From positions 62,001 through 126,000 of the forward strand of contig JAMZAV010000955.1 of assembly GCA_024449915.1 (NCBI GenBank): a DNA stretch of 64,000 nucleotides, given 5' to 3'. The translations under genes and the position numbers were made by a program. This DNA is from Sweltsa coloradensis. Taxonomy: Eukaryota; Arthropoda; Insecta; Plecoptera; Chloroperlidae. Shown here one piece after another: positions 47,001 through 60,695 of this stretch. A model generated the notes under the pieces. That model saw nothing but the letters and a program-made list of their open reading frames with translations, ran no database searches and was not told the DNA's origin. The first letter of the stretch is position 1; each line of letters opens with the position of its first letter.

Positions 47001-50000
47001 ACTCGGTGTACCTGAAACTGTTACCTTTGTATGCAAAAGTGTGTTCCAACAAATTATTTTCGTATTTTAAGACTCTAATTGATTCATAACATAATTAATA
47101 TTGTAATTTTAATAATATTTCTGAATTCTGATATAGAACTAGTTGTGCACGCCAGTATTTTTATTGTATATGAATTCAGACATATCTTAAACGCGATTTT
47201 GGAAGGGAAATATAAAGATCAATTAAAAAACTTAATCTGAATTATATAGGAAATCTGTATAGCCATAATACATATTGACATACTATAGTTTGTATTTCAC
47301 ATGTAGACAAACATATTCTTGTGCAAATTAAAATATAATTTTTATTATTTATTTATTGAGTTTTAAATCTTTTTTTAATTTTTTAAATAGCATTTCATTG
47401 ACATTATCGTGACATTAATTTGTTCTCCGTAATCGGCAAGGATGATAGGACCGTGAGTAAGAAACTAGTAATTGTTACTGTCAGTTAAAGAATTCTACAC
47501 AAAAGAATTCCTACAATCTAAAACTTATATTATTCCAACTTGAGGTTTTATTCTTGAAGCTATCTCAAGTCTCTTTATTCTCCTTTAAGTGTGCAGCAAT
47601 TAGATTCGTAAAAGTGGACATGGCAATACTGAACATCAGACTTTAATATTAATAAGCCCACACATACCTCGAAAAGCCTACCTTGTAAACCAAAACGTAT
47701 ATATCAAAATCCACTGCATACAAAAATCAATACAATACAATTATTTAGGTGTTAAGAAAATAAAAATAACATAATTTTAAAATATAATTAGGTATATAAA
47801 TAAATCGAATCAATACAGTTTCAATTGACTAGGGTTTTTTAATTTTTATGTAGGCGTTCACAAAATACACTAAGAATTTGTCAAAGAGTAAAATGAACAT
47901 AGCACACTATAAATAGAATGGCTAGGTTTTGCAGAATTCTTGATTGTAGAAACACAAAATACTTTCTGCTGTTGCTAACACTGTTAGAGAATAAAAGTAA
48001 AATCAACAAAATTATACATTACTTGGTTTATACAGAACTCTCTGACAACTGTTAAGAGACAATACAACAATTAAATGATATATTTTGCATGTGATTAATT
48101 TTGAGGACACACGTATTTTTAAATCGAGCTAAAATGGTTGGAGAAAAGGAATAGAAACAACACAATACAATTTAAAAAGATACACAGGTGTATGTGGAAT
48201 TCATTTTTGAATACAGAAAAGGATTCCCAATATACATATGAATTACATATAACATATATGGTCTGACCATTGGAATGGACAAATTAAAATTATTTATATT
48301 TTACAGCTGAGTTTTGTGAATGTGAATGTGCATACATAATAGCGGAGTATGCGTCTCTGTATAGAAGTGTCTGGAACTAGTTTACCATGGCGTTGAGCGC
48401 TGTGGAATAACCTTACGTTTAAAAGCCTTACTTTGTTAGTTTCTCTAGTTAGTTGCTGTTGTTTTGTCGAATATAAGAGTTTAGATTTATCTTATGAGAA
48501 AGCGGTTTAAAGGTTTATGTTTTCTATAACATCCACATGCTTTAGTAAAGTACGAGGTGCAATTGGTTTTTGTTGATCTGTCAGTTTATTTAGCTTGGAC
48601 TAAAACCAACAATACCGCTTCAACACAATACAAAGTAACGTTTACTTGATGCCAGATAGTTGGATAATTATGCAAGATGTGATCTTTTTAAGCGCCAGTT
48701 AAAGAATCTTATAAGGTTTCATATTTTGCATTAGAAACGAGTGATAAAGCATATTAAAAAAAATTCCTAGAAATGTGTGTTCTTGTAAAATGATAAAATA
48801 ATTTTACACAACAGCAAACTAGGAGTGCTGTAAATAACGTAAAATAGTAATAATAGCATAAACCCAATTACATGCGGTTTCTGTTTAAACCCTGAAATTC
48901 ATTTTTAATCCTTTGCCTAAACAATTTCAATGAGGAACAACACTGTATTAAATTGAGTTCGACATTTTATATTTCTTGTTCTCTAAATATTTAGATATAT
49001 AGTGGCCAGTTTAACTTGCTGTTGAGTATTTAGTTAGAAATAATGCATACATTATTTTCCGAATTTCTTTAAAAAATATATTTATTGATTTCGTTTGAAG
49101 ATTGTTATAAATAAAATGTATATTATTGTGTCCCATAATCCAAGTTCAGGTATTTTATTTTAATTACCTCAGTAGTTTAATTCAGCTCCATTGTTCAATT
49201 CACAAAGCGAAAATTATCAAAACTTAAAAAAATTATCAAGCCCATTTTGCCGATCGCCAAGCAATATTAATTTTCATCTATTCTTTACTATTGAACATTA
49301 TTATGATCGAATAATAAATAATACGTCAATTTTATTAGCATAATTCAATCATTCTTCAATAATTGTTAAATTACATGTCCATATTATTTTCTTAATTTTC
49401 AACTTTTTTCAGTCAAATCATAATGTAGGCCTAATGGAGAAATCTATAAATTGTATCTACATTCTGCAACAAAACAGTAAACTTGTAGCTAAATCCTATT
49501 TTAGAGAAGGTTGTATACTATATTTCCTCACTATTGTTCAAAGAGCTCTAATTAGCAATATTACGTCAACTATTTCGTATTCGATACCCTACCTGTCATT
49601 GGATATTGAAATTCCTCAGGGCAGTTCTGAAACCAAACCAACTCCAGTAAATCCAAACAAAGCCGTTCATTAGTTTTGAGCTGCCAAACTTGACTGAACT
49701 ATTTCCAGTGTCACTTCGAAGTTGTGGTGCCCCAAAGTGGACACAAATAAAACAGAAGTGACTCACTTTTGGGTCAATCTCTCCTTGGAGACTAATATTG
49801 CAATTTCTCTGTTCTTCTAACTCCAAGTTGAAAGTTGGGCTGGGAAAGAAAACAGCGTCTGTGGTACAGTCAGAGGCAAAGAGAATTAAATTAAACCAAA
49901 ATCTATTTGACGTGCAGCACGAGTCCTCTTCTGATTGGGGGATAATTTTCTAACCCTCATTTGATAAACTTTCCTATTTTTAACACATTTTGTTTTGTCG

Positions 50001-50748
50001 TATAATTGATTGTAAAACTTTCCTCGTTAGTGGTGGAAATGTAAATCCACAACTTGTTATTTGTTTCAAACTTTGCTTTCAGAGAACGAAATAATTGAGA
50101 AACCAAATTCATCATTTATTCATTGAAAAATCAGGTGAGACGAATCGAATACAGATAAATGAAAATGTATAATATTTTAATTTTATTTGTTTATAGTTTG
50201 TGGAGTTATATATACAAGGTCCTTTTAATATGAGCACACATATTAGATATTGTTATTAAATTATTAAGGATGAGTTTGCGAAAAGGTTTGAGAATTCAAT
50301 ATTTTTCAATTGTAAAGTAACACTTTTCTCGTATTTTCTAAACTTTTTTCCCTTCGATTTAACTGCAGCTCGACACCCGTCACCGGCAATGCTGACTGGA
50401 ACTTTTTTCCACAATTTTAATAGTTCGATCATGAGAATACTAGGGAATGATTCATCTCATACAGCCCTTGAACATTACCTTTGCAACTTCAACTACCATT
50501 ACACCCTAATTACCTAGTTCGTCACCTGAATAGGGTCAAACAGGGTAAAGCTGGCGTGTGCCCTACTGTAAAGCATCAATTTGAAATAGTTTTTTGTACT
50601 CTCCTCCTTCCAAGCTTCATTGGCGGCTTACTAAATTCCACATATCGAGAATATACTTTAATATAAACTGAGTTATTTGTCTATGTGAAAAAGTGTTATT
50701 CCTTATCATAATTATTGCATTTCGACATTCCTATCATACACATATTAA
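44006..50748. other. Long non-coding interval
   Basis: About 6.7 kb of AT-rich DNA with no supported gene. A 22-bp tandem pair containing ACACGTCACTCTACTACTG lies at 44147-44188. A 95-codon minus-strand frame at 46196-46483, rich in R and K, is the most protein-like but matches no known domain and has no visible splice or promoter context. Small GC-richer patches occur near 45650 and 46380. Confidence 0.45.
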
Positions 50749-51327
50749 TTGGATGAGCGAAGCAAAGACTTTAATTTCACTGACCCCACAAAAAATTTAG
50801 CTCGAATATATATATATATATATATATATATTGTCTGTTTGTTCGTTCTCTACCGGGCAAACGGCATATACGATCTTGATGAAAATTGGAGGGGACCTTC
50901 GAAATCTCTGAACTTGACCTGCCACGTCTTTGGGTAAAATCGAAGAAATATTTCTCATGAATATCGTACTTATACGATTTATTATTTTTATTTTTAGTGC
51001 TTTATTTTCGTGACATTTGGGCCGATTCTGACCAAACGGGTGGGGCTACAATGTTCATATTTTACATGTACATTAAAGTTATGGTGATGTAGTACTTTTT
51101 GAAAGAAAAATTTGGAAAAGTTAGCCAGAATTCATAGAAATAAAGGTTTCAATATAAGTTTTTTGAGTTGTTAACAATTAACAAGTACCAATAGAAACTT
51201 GACAACAATCACCTACAATGCGTTCAAAAAGCACTTGCAAAAGTAAAGAGATCTCACGCAAACTAAAAACTTACAAAAAAGCTCATCCATCAACGCGACT
51301 AAAAAAGGCGTTCGCGAAGCGGTCTAG
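50749..51327 (+). mobile_element. Helitron-like element, subfamily B, alternative 3' end (copy B2)
   Basis: It starts TTGGATGAGCGAAGCAAAGA, with a (TA)n microsatellite at 50806-50831, TCTACCGGGCAAACGGCATA, one B-type core unit and GCTCATCCATCAACGCGACT, then GGCGTTCGCGAAGCGGTCTAG before T. The GCGTTCGCGAAGC terminal hairpin resembles the 3' end of E2, not that of B1. At 579 bp it is the shortest complete copy, having fewer core units. Confidence 0.8.
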
Positions 51328-53287
51328 TAATTATACAATCATGTAAAATAGTTATTGAAAGACGTTGTCCTATACTGTGTTCCACCAAATTGATCATAAA
51401 TGAAAACATGTTGTAAATAGAAAAATTGTTTTATTTTTGTACATCTATTATATATTAGGACCATGAAAAACTCATATGATTGATACCTCTAAAACAGTGA
51501 ATGAATTGACTTTCAGCGTAATTAATCACTCTATTTGTCTGGTTGTATGTGAAAGAACAAACAATTATTTTTATGGCTCTAAGTTGCAGGCCTTATCTGT
51601 GTAGGTAGAGCATATACGAGTAAATAATGTTTTTATGCTTTGTCCTTGTATTATCTTTTCCACTGAATAGCTGTTTCTTTCTTTTGATGTAATGGAAGTT
51701 TGTGGATTTGTATCAGTTACAAGTGCCCACAGTAAATCGAAGCTAACAATTTCCGCCATCTCCAATAGTCAATAAAATTCGTAAAACCAAGATACAGCAC
51801 AATACATCACACGCGGAAAATATTTTGTGATTCGAACAAGTTTTAGTATTCATAAGATAAAATTTGAGTTGATGCAATACCAAAACAAAATTTCGATAAA
51901 CTATCTCTTATCAGACTCGAGTTCAATTGCTACTATAAATATCACAACGAAAGAGGAAATAAACTAAAGAAGAATTGTTTTGAACTTTGTAACATCCAAG
52001 AAATGTAATAACTTTACTGTTGAAAGCTTGGAATTTATTATGTTTGGTATCATGATGACCTCACGTCAGCACAAATTTTACTATAGGAATATTATCCTCA
52101 ATTCGTATATCACATACTTTGATGTATTGTAACCTGAATTTCAGCCATGAAATTCCTGATTATGTTTTATTGTTCGTGACACAAATAGCCATGTTGTAAA
52201 GGGCTTCAACGATGATACAAACAGATATTAATGTGGCCCCAGCATATAACAGATGCAAAACAAGTGTGCTAAATTGCGAAATATATTGTTATTGCACTTG
52301 ATACTGTGCGATTGTATTAACTGAATGTAACATACGAGTATTGCTATAGTAAAATAATTGAATCGTATAGGACAAGGCCTACACTCGAGGACTCGACTAG
52401 ACATAGATTTACACTAGGGTAATATAATGTATTAACTACAGATATACCTGTAAGATTGATCTATTATGTTCGCCGTTTTACTCGGATTTAAAGTATGTGA
52501 AACGTTCACTTCCATTCAACATTTTTATTTAAATTTGCAAAACAATTTCCAAATAGATATACATTAGAGATATACACAAACATAACTGATTCAATAAAGA
52601 ACAGAACAATACACGTTCATCTATCTCATTCAAACAATAGTAATAATAAGAAAACTTGCTATTGATCTCGAAACATAATATAACATACATAAAATAATAC
52701 AGCATAATACGAAATCAGAGAAAGCATTGATAACAATAAGCACTTGTGGATTTTGCCCTGTTGTTGATAAATATAAAAATGAATGACAATGTTGGATGAG
52801 TTTAGGCTCAAAAGCGACGGTCAATCGGAAATCGGAATAACAGAATAGATTGGGAATAATCTGTTTAGGCCCAGACTAAATATATTTAGCGGTTGGTCAA
52901 ACTATAATATACGAGTTAAAATATATTGTAGTATATTCACTTGTTAGGTTAAAGAATACAACTGTCATCTATAAACAAAAGTTATCAAAGAAAAATCGTC
53001 GAAATCTTAATTATTTCCTAGTTTTTATTTGAGGTAAAATTAGCACAGTTGTCTCGCCCTGAAATAGCTATACATCAATATGCTATCGTTAAATTTTAAT
53101 TTAGAATATATTTTTGATCTTTTTCAAAGTGTGTCTTCAAAATTAATTTTAAAACGAACCGCGAGGGATTATGAAAAGATAATTTAATTCTGCATATTAA
53201 TTCAAAACACTCTTAAATCAATATGAAGTTAAACATAAGCTATACATTGTAGGTAACATGAATCATGATACAAAACTAAATTACAGT
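51328..53287. other. Non-coding interval
   Basis: AT-rich, open frames of 64 codons or fewer, nothing recognised. Confidence 0.45.
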
Positions 53288-53301
53288 AAATCGAGAACGA
53301 T
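53288..53301. repeat. Left 14-bp direct repeat around tRNA-like sequence
   Basis: AAATCGAGAACGAT here is repeated exactly at 53461-53474. The pair brackets 159 bp that include the tRNA-like sequence, as target duplications of a retroposed RNA would. Confidence 0.55.
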
Positions 53302-53359
53302 TTAGACAATCTATTCAGATCTACAATGCACCAACAATCCAAATGTTATGAAGTTAACC

Positions 53360-53430
53360 GTTCCGGTAGCTTAGGGGTAAAGCACTCGACCGGCAATCGG
53401 GAGACCGGGGTTCGATACCCCGCTGGGATG
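53360..53430 (+). tRNA. tRNA-like gene or pseudogene, anticodon position GGC
   Basis: It folds as a full cloverleaf: acceptor GTTCCGG/CTGGGAT (with G-U pairs), D arm GCTT/AAGC, anticodon stem CTCGA/TCGGG with loop CCGGCAA, and T arm CGGGG/CCCCG with loop TTCGATA. Discriminator G is followed within a few bases by T6, a Pol III terminator. Position 34-36 is GGC (alanine), but position 33 is C instead of the near-universal U, and eukaryotes normally read this codon box with AGC. A retroposed pseudogene or SINE head is therefore more likely than a working tRNA. Confidence 0.55.
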
Positions 53431-53460
53431 GATTTTTTAATTTCTGGACTGATTTCTATA

Positions 53461-53474
53461 AAATCGAGAACGAT
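53461..53474. repeat. Right 14-bp direct repeat around tRNA-like sequence
   Basis: Exact partner of 53288-53301. The segment after the tRNA-like part (53431-53460) is only about 30 bp and lacks a long SINE body. Confidence 0.55.
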
Positions 53475-56400
53475 GCTACGACGTTCAGTCTCCATGTGGA
53501 TGGTATACGTGATGGATTATCAGCATGCACCCGCTTAAATGTCTTATGATAGTTCAATACATTGAAACAGCTTCATAAATCTTGTAACGTTTAGTCTTAA
53601 GATGAGTTGGAATGATCCCGTGATCGTTCATTTGTCCCGGTGTTTGGAGCCTGCCGCCTTTATTAATATGCATTTCTAGTGACACAGCATGTAGAAGAAA
53701 ATACACCACTTTAGTCAAAACATGGTTCTAGGTGTGAATATACAGACATCATGGGGTGACAGACAATGAAATGTCATTTTGATTGTTTAAGCGTTTAAGA
53801 GAAAACAATTAAAAGCTCAGCGGGGGATAGTGTTAGCTCAACTCCCACTCGTGATTTACGAGCACCCATATATTATCCTCTAAACACGTTTCCTCTTAAC
53901 AATTAGGCGGCGGCCACCACGTTTGTTTCTTCTTTAAACACCTGTGGTAATAGTTAAAATATTAATACTTTTTCTTTAATAACTGGCTGGTAGGATACGT
54001 TAGCTAAGAGTAGATGCGGTATTGGTCAGAAAGATGCCCACGAAATATAACGATAAACAACTTTATGATATGCATGTTATTGAAATGGAAACTGCGGCGG
54101 CATAGCTATAACGATCCAAACGTGGTAGTTTACAAATAGATTCAAAGCGAAAGATGGAAGAATTGTTGACTTTGGACTTTGAATGTGATACATAAAGTAG
54201 ATGGCTTAATTGTGTATTGTATAATTGATAGAGATTCGTGTATTTTTCAATTTTTATTTTAAAGTGCTTTCATTTTTAATATATGCATAATACAGCATTG
54301 GTAGCTCACCTTCAAAATCTTGTATATGGGACTTTCTTACAATTTTATTTTATAATTATTATGTAATAAAGTTTAACATAAAATTAACGTTAAAATTTGG
54401 GAGCAAAATGAATGAAGCATGTTGAATAAATTAAAATAGGATGAAGAAACCGAAGTTCAACACCGAAATAGCGCCTTATCGAATTTTCAACAAATGTTTT
54501 TGGCTGGGTTAGCATCTACAACCTCAAACGCTATTTTCACGCATTTGGTCATTATGAATTTTGTGAGCACTATTTCAATGGTATGATCATTGAGGAAGAT
54601 AGCCTACACTAAGCCATATGACCGACTTTTGGCATGCTAAAGCGAAGTAATTAACTCACTTTTTAATTACGAGTGGGTGTTCATTTATAAATTTAACTCA
54701 TGCTGCAATATCTTAATGATGATATAACTTCATTTTATAATTTTATTTAATTCCATTATAACGCGCACACAATCAGTATTCTGTCATAAGATTTTAAACA
54801 GGGTTTTATTTTTGCGAAATATGGTCAACTGAGGAAGAAACGTAATGATTGAGTTTCGTGCACGTTTCGAAGAACTCATAATGAATATCATAACTGGAAA
54901 TCTTCAAACGAATTCCATCAAAAGTTCTTATAATTAAGCGGTAAAATACTGTAGATCAAGCAAAATAAGACTGGGTTTCGTCATCCCACTTGGTTAGCGT
55001 TCACTAGATGAACTTATCTTCTGCACTCAAAAAGTTTTCTCATTTACTTTTAATTGCGTCACATTCTAGTCATTTCCTCCCTACTTTTCGTTTTTTTTTT
55101 TTACACTTTGTGCGTGCGACGACGTCAACTAACTGTTTCTCGCTCTTGAGATTATGTGCTTCCCTGAGAAGACGAAACCAAACCCTCTCTGATGAAATTC
55201 CATAGAAAACCAACAACCGCCTCGATCAACGTAGATGCAAAATTCTTATATCTTTTATTGTAAAACCCACCCCGTAGATATATAATATTAACTGTTTAAA
55301 CGTCGGAAACACAAACACCACACAATTTATTATTGGCTTTATAGGTCATAATATTTAAGGGTACTTCAGTACAGATATAATTCTTTTAAATCAATATGTC
55401 GACCACACATACTTAGGAGTGTACTATCCATAAATCTTTACCCACTAACCCACCGTAATCAACTAGGTTCAACGAAAACATTCTAGACAAATAGTTACAA
55501 AATAATTACGCTTTCGACTCCTTAGAAAAGAACCTGTCTTAGATCGTTTTTATAACTGATAGGATAGACGTTTAAATAAATAATAAATAATAAATAAATA
55601 ATAATAAATAATTGTTACTAGAATGATTTGTCATTCTGACAGGTTATGTACTTTCTTCTTCTAAGTTGGCAACGTAATTGTGTTAAACTACTAACAATTT
55701 AAGTTTAATTTAATATCAGCTTTGTAAACATTTTGTCGTCTGGGTGAAACCACTAACTGAAAGGGCGTGTTCTCGTGAACGAAGGCGGTTTCAGAGGTAA
55801 TCCCGCATCGGGCAAGAATTTTTGTAATCGTCCTTCATCGTCACCTATCACCACTAATCGTCTCGAAGTGCTTTAATATGAGACGTTAAGCAACAGGAAT
55901 CATCAACATCAAATGAAGATTAAATGAAGTTTTGCTGTTTGAAGTTAGTATTCAAAAAACATCATTATTTTCTATTGCGGAATTTGTTTGTGCATCAAAA
56001 CGGATACTTTGCTTATTACTGACAAATTATAGCAAATTATACTGTTATTTAATATTTTATTACAAATTTATAATATTTCGACTTATGATACGTATGTCTT
56101 TATGAAACAAATGAGAAATAAAAATAAACCAACATCATGACCGATTATAGACATAACATAGCAGAGATAAATTGAATACATGAAATGTGTTTTGTAAATA
56201 ATTGGTTTGTAACATATTATGTTATATACTTTATTAAAGTGTTTTAGTGATTATTGTATGTAGACAGCCTGTTGCAGCCAATTAGCCATGTTTTATCTAC
56301 ACTTCTTTGTTGCTGCATGGTTTCTTAGTATTTTTTCACTTGTTTGACCTATGTGATGAAAGTACAACTATAACAGTTTCGTAAGAAGATGTAATAACGT

Positions 56401-59400
56401 AATAACGAATTGGCATTTAATAGTATACTGTTATACAGTTACTATCTTTGAATCATTCTTTGATGTTACATAATATATTATTATGAACGTCTTTCCAACG
56501 CTAGAAATGCATTTATTCATTTCAGAATTTGTTATTATTTCTTTGTGTTTGAATTTCACTAGACAAGATAATAAACCCAACAAGACACTTTGTTTGCATA
56601 AACGATGGTGCATGATTACATTCGAACATTTATGTAGCTTGAAAACGGTGCTTCTTCTTTTAAATTAAACGAAATTATAATATGTAACGTTTAGAAATAA
56701 TTATCAACTAACTCATAGGCAAAACAGTTAAAGTTGTTGTGCATCTTACCTTTCCCTCTAAAATATAGAGATTTGTATTCATATAACGAAAGCAAACTAC
56801 TCACTGAGCGGTAGTGTAGCAGTAGTAGTATACCACTAGTTGTAAAGTTAAAATACAACTTCTTCTCTATGCAAATGATACGTGTTTCTACTTCAAGATA
56901 GCACGAAACAAAATTAAAATCTCAACATTCCAAGCCACGATTGTGTTATTGTTCACGAAGTCACATTCAGAATCGTTTATCAAGAGAGTTTTAACTTACT
57001 GCCTGTGAAGCACAGTGAAGGTGATAGGCGCGATGAAAGGTGAATTTGTCGGTGTGTAAATATCTTGAGCATTGGGACCCCCGCGGACTCGATAAGTTAT
57101 ATGCTAACTCGGCACATCCCTGCACCCTTTCAACCCTTGCATCCCCAATCAGTTGACGTTAATCAAATCAATAATATATTCTAGTCCATGGAATGCATTC
57201 AGGAGATAAAAAATTGTTTTGTGAGCTTTGTTCAACTGTCAACAAGCAATATTACAAACAAACCATATTGAATTAATAAAAAATGTAACCTAAGGTCGAT
57301 TTCTTGTCCTTCAATGTATATCATATTACTTCTTCCTTTATAAATAATTTTGTATTAATTGCCTTTCAGGGATATCAGGATTTGGTTAAAAGGGTTGGAT
57401 GTAAAAAAAGTCCCCAATGGTGAGTACTTTTTTTTTTGATATTATAATAAAATTTGGCCCCCCAGCTTCCCCCGAAATCCATGCACGCGTTTGAAATATA
57501 CGAATAGATAAAGCATGTGCAAAATAAATACAGATAGGCGAATTTTCTTTATAGTTAAAATAATGTGTCGATTTAAAACAAAACTCAGATAAAGAGGAAT
57601 AATTTCCATGTGCAATCCTCCGTTGCCAAAACAAACTACCATAACAAATAAGAAAACAAAGATGCACAAACAGACATGGGTTTCATGTCGGCGTGGACCT
57701 TTTATAAAACCGACCATACCAATGTTTTGTTTGCAGCGGTTTCAAACAAAACTACGAACGCAAAACTGTTATTTTATTTCTTATTGCATATTAAATATAA
57801 GATATTTTTACTCTTATTGGGACACAACAACAGAACCAGATATGATTTATTTACTTTACATTTCAAATATCATGTTATGCTATGAATTCCCTCGAGGGGC
57901 TAATCTTTATTGTTTGAAACGTTAATGTTAGTTTAACTTTCATTATACGTGCACACTATATGTCTGCAAAGAATTTTTACACAAGAATTTGGAGCTCATA
58001 AATCTATTGCTGGTATTCCGTTGGTTTGTTTCATGTTTATACAAAGACATTTTTAAAACGTATTTTTTTATTTTTTTAATAAACAGAGAGCACATTGCAG
58101 TGTTGTGGTATATGAAACAGCTGAGGTCATACAATATCCTAACCGTTCTTTACGAGGTCACAGTTACACGCTTATATGAAACGGCGTCGCCTAGCCACAT
58201 GATGCTAGAGCTAGATCGAACCCCCAGGCGTCACGACTGACACGGACACCTGTCGCCCTTAGAAGCAACAACCCCTAACCTCGCGCTATGGGGGCCCTTA
58301 AAAATATGCCCAAATCCCCAAACGTCGGGTATAAAAGTCGACCTCGGTGGTTGATTCTCAATCTTTCCATCTTGTTTAATCTCGAGTTAGGTTATTAAAC
58401 CTCGGGGGAGAAACGAAAGGATTCAGTCAAGATATTCATTATGAATTCTTAAATGTCATTCCCGATTAAGTAAACGCTCCAGTGACTTTGAGAATAATAT
58501 GTTTTCATTATTTTTACAATACAAAGAGCACACCCCCTACAGACAAAGATGAAGATTCCGAATCATTAATTTAAAACAATATTGTTTCTCAAGGCAGATT
58601 GCTCCATCGCCAACGGCTAAGTGCTTCGAATAAGAATACTGTAATGCTTATTACTTCTTGACAAAAGACTTTGCCGAATGAATGCGTCGCTTAATTAATT
58701 TAAAGTTAAGATGTAACGTTTTGTATAAATTAATACCGCTTTAGATGTATAATATAGGCCTTCGCCGGGTACGCAAGTCAATCAAAGGTAAATTGAAACG
58801 TTACAACATTACTATGTGAAACAACTGTAAATGGTGAATGAACGATGTACTTGCACACGAACACTTTACTTACATAATATGTGAACACATTATGTTTTAT
58901 TACGATGTGCTTTGTAATGCTGATGTGGAATTATTATGAACTATGGATTGGGTTTCAGCACCATGTGTGACGAGCTTGTTACATGTGAAGCGTATATTAT
59001 ATAGGAATAAGATTAAAATATGTTGTATTGTTATCACGATTCATATTATTTAATTTCAAAATTTTGCTACTAGGTATAATTGAATGTAATTGATGATGTT
59101 CGGAATGTTTGTATGCGTCCTCAGTTCGTTTTCGATTCAAAACTAATATGTTCCCAATATATCCGTATATACTAAGATTCCAATTTTTGTATGCAATTGA
59201 AAATAATGTACACCAACCACGATTCATGCTAATGCTTAGTACGATTGTGTTTTTCACAACATATGTTAACTATCTCGTTAAACAAATTCCTCCATTCCCT
59301 CAAGACTTTTTAAACAATAGTGATGACACAAGGAAGATTAATCTTGAAAGCGTACCTTTTCGAGCTGTACAACACATTGTACATTCACTCTGCATTAAAA

Positions 59401-59830
59401 ACGATCTTTATCAAGATTGTTTACTGAAACGTATCCGATCTCATATCTGAGTACAATCAAGGATAATTAATCGTAAATTAGTATTTCCCTGGCGTTCATG
59501 TTAGCTCCTAGCATTCTATACGGGCCTCTTCTGAAACTCGTGGAATCTCCGCATAGAAAATTAATGATTTTCTTAAAACATACAGCGTTGAGTTGTCATC
59601 AGGTTCTCATAGGTGATTTGAGCTTAAGACCCCTGCTAAGAGTACGTTGTTATAAATAATTCAAGGTGGCAGGAAAAGTTATTTCATTTTTAACATATAC
59701 AATCAAGAATAGAACGTACTAAATTATAATAAATGTATTTTATAATAATGACCAACGCCACATTACAGGTTTAATATGAAAAGTGTATACGTGTATTATT
59801 ACCCACATTTTGTACATGTTACATTATTTA
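53475..59830. other. Long non-coding interval
   Basis: Over 6 kb without a supported gene; frames reach 113 codons (59109-59450) but match nothing known. An AAATAATAAATAATAAAT microsatellite lies at about 55575-55612. GC-richer patches occur near 57055-57150 and 58180-58420. At 57430-57490, AAAATTTGGCCCCCCAGC recalls the C-rich repeat at 63440-63500. Confidence 0.45.
58330..58363 (+). promoter_or_regulatory. Candidate TATA/initiator core promoter
   Basis: TATAAAAG at 58330-58337 is followed by CTCAATC, with its A (58360) exactly 30 bases after the first T of the TATA box. This is the TATA-to-initiator distance of animal Pol II promoters. The surrounding 200 bp is GC-richer than the background. 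The initiator matches the arthropod TCAKTY pattern only partly, and no open frame follows at once. Chance occurrence is possible. Confidence 0.25.
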
Positions 59831-60636
59831 CTAGGAAAACACTAAAGTCCCGCCGCGTTGATGGATGAGCGTTTTGTAAGTTTTTAGTCTGCGTGGGACC
59901 ACTTTTCCTTTGCAAGTGCTTTGTGAATGCATTGTAGGTGATTGTTGTCGAGTTTCAAATGTTACTTGTTAATTAATGGTTATTATAAACCTAAAAAAAA
60001 ACTCATATCAAAACCTTTATTCTATGGATTCTGGCTAACTTTTTCAACTTTTTCTTTCAAAAGGTACTACATCACCATAACCTTAATGTTCATGTGAAAT
60101 ATGAACGTTGTAGCCCCACCTGTTTGGTCAGAATCGGCCCAAATGTCACGAAAATATCGCACTAAAAATCGAAAAAAAAATCGTAAAAGTATACGTTTAT
60201 TTTATGGGTTCTGGTTACCATTTTCAACTTTTTTTTCTTAAGGTACTATATTACCATAACCTAAATGTCCATGTAAAATATGAACTTTGTAGCCCCACCC
60301 GTTTGGTCAGAATCGGCCCAAATGTCACGAAAATATCGCACTAAAAATCGAAAAAAATCGTAAAAGTGCGATATTCATGAGAAATATTTCTTCGATTGTA
60401 CCCAAAAACGTGGCACGTCTAAGTTCAGAGATTTAGAAGGTCCTGTCAAATTTTCATCAAGATCGCTTATGCCGTTTCCCCGGAATCGTGCAAACAAACA
60501 GACAAAAAAAAAAAAAAAAAAAAAAAACAAACAAACAAAAAACAAACAAACAAAAAAACATTGGAGCTAAATTTTTTGAGGGGTCAGTGAAATTGAAGTT
60601 TTCGCTTCGCTCGCTACGCTCGCTACGCTCATCCAA
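59831..60636 (-). mobile_element. Helitron-like element, subfamily B (copy B3)
   Basis: On the minus strand it starts TTGGATGAGCGTAGCGAGCG at 60636 and ends CGCCGC...GTGTTTTCCTAG at 59831. It has a poly-T/(TTTG)n microsatellite (60508-60560) and two core units about 178 bp apart (CATAACCTTAATG near 60078, CATAACCTAAATG near 60257). Host bases are T at the start side and T at the end side. Confidence 0.85.
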
Positions 60637-60695
60637 AAAGCTCGAATGACTGCGTTGATCATCAATGATTTGACAATAACACAATTACACAAATA

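Noticed and set aside
59109..59450. 113-codon plus-strand open frame
   Set aside because: The composition matches the surrounding AT-rich DNA and an 86-codon frame overlaps it on the other strand. No recognisable motif.
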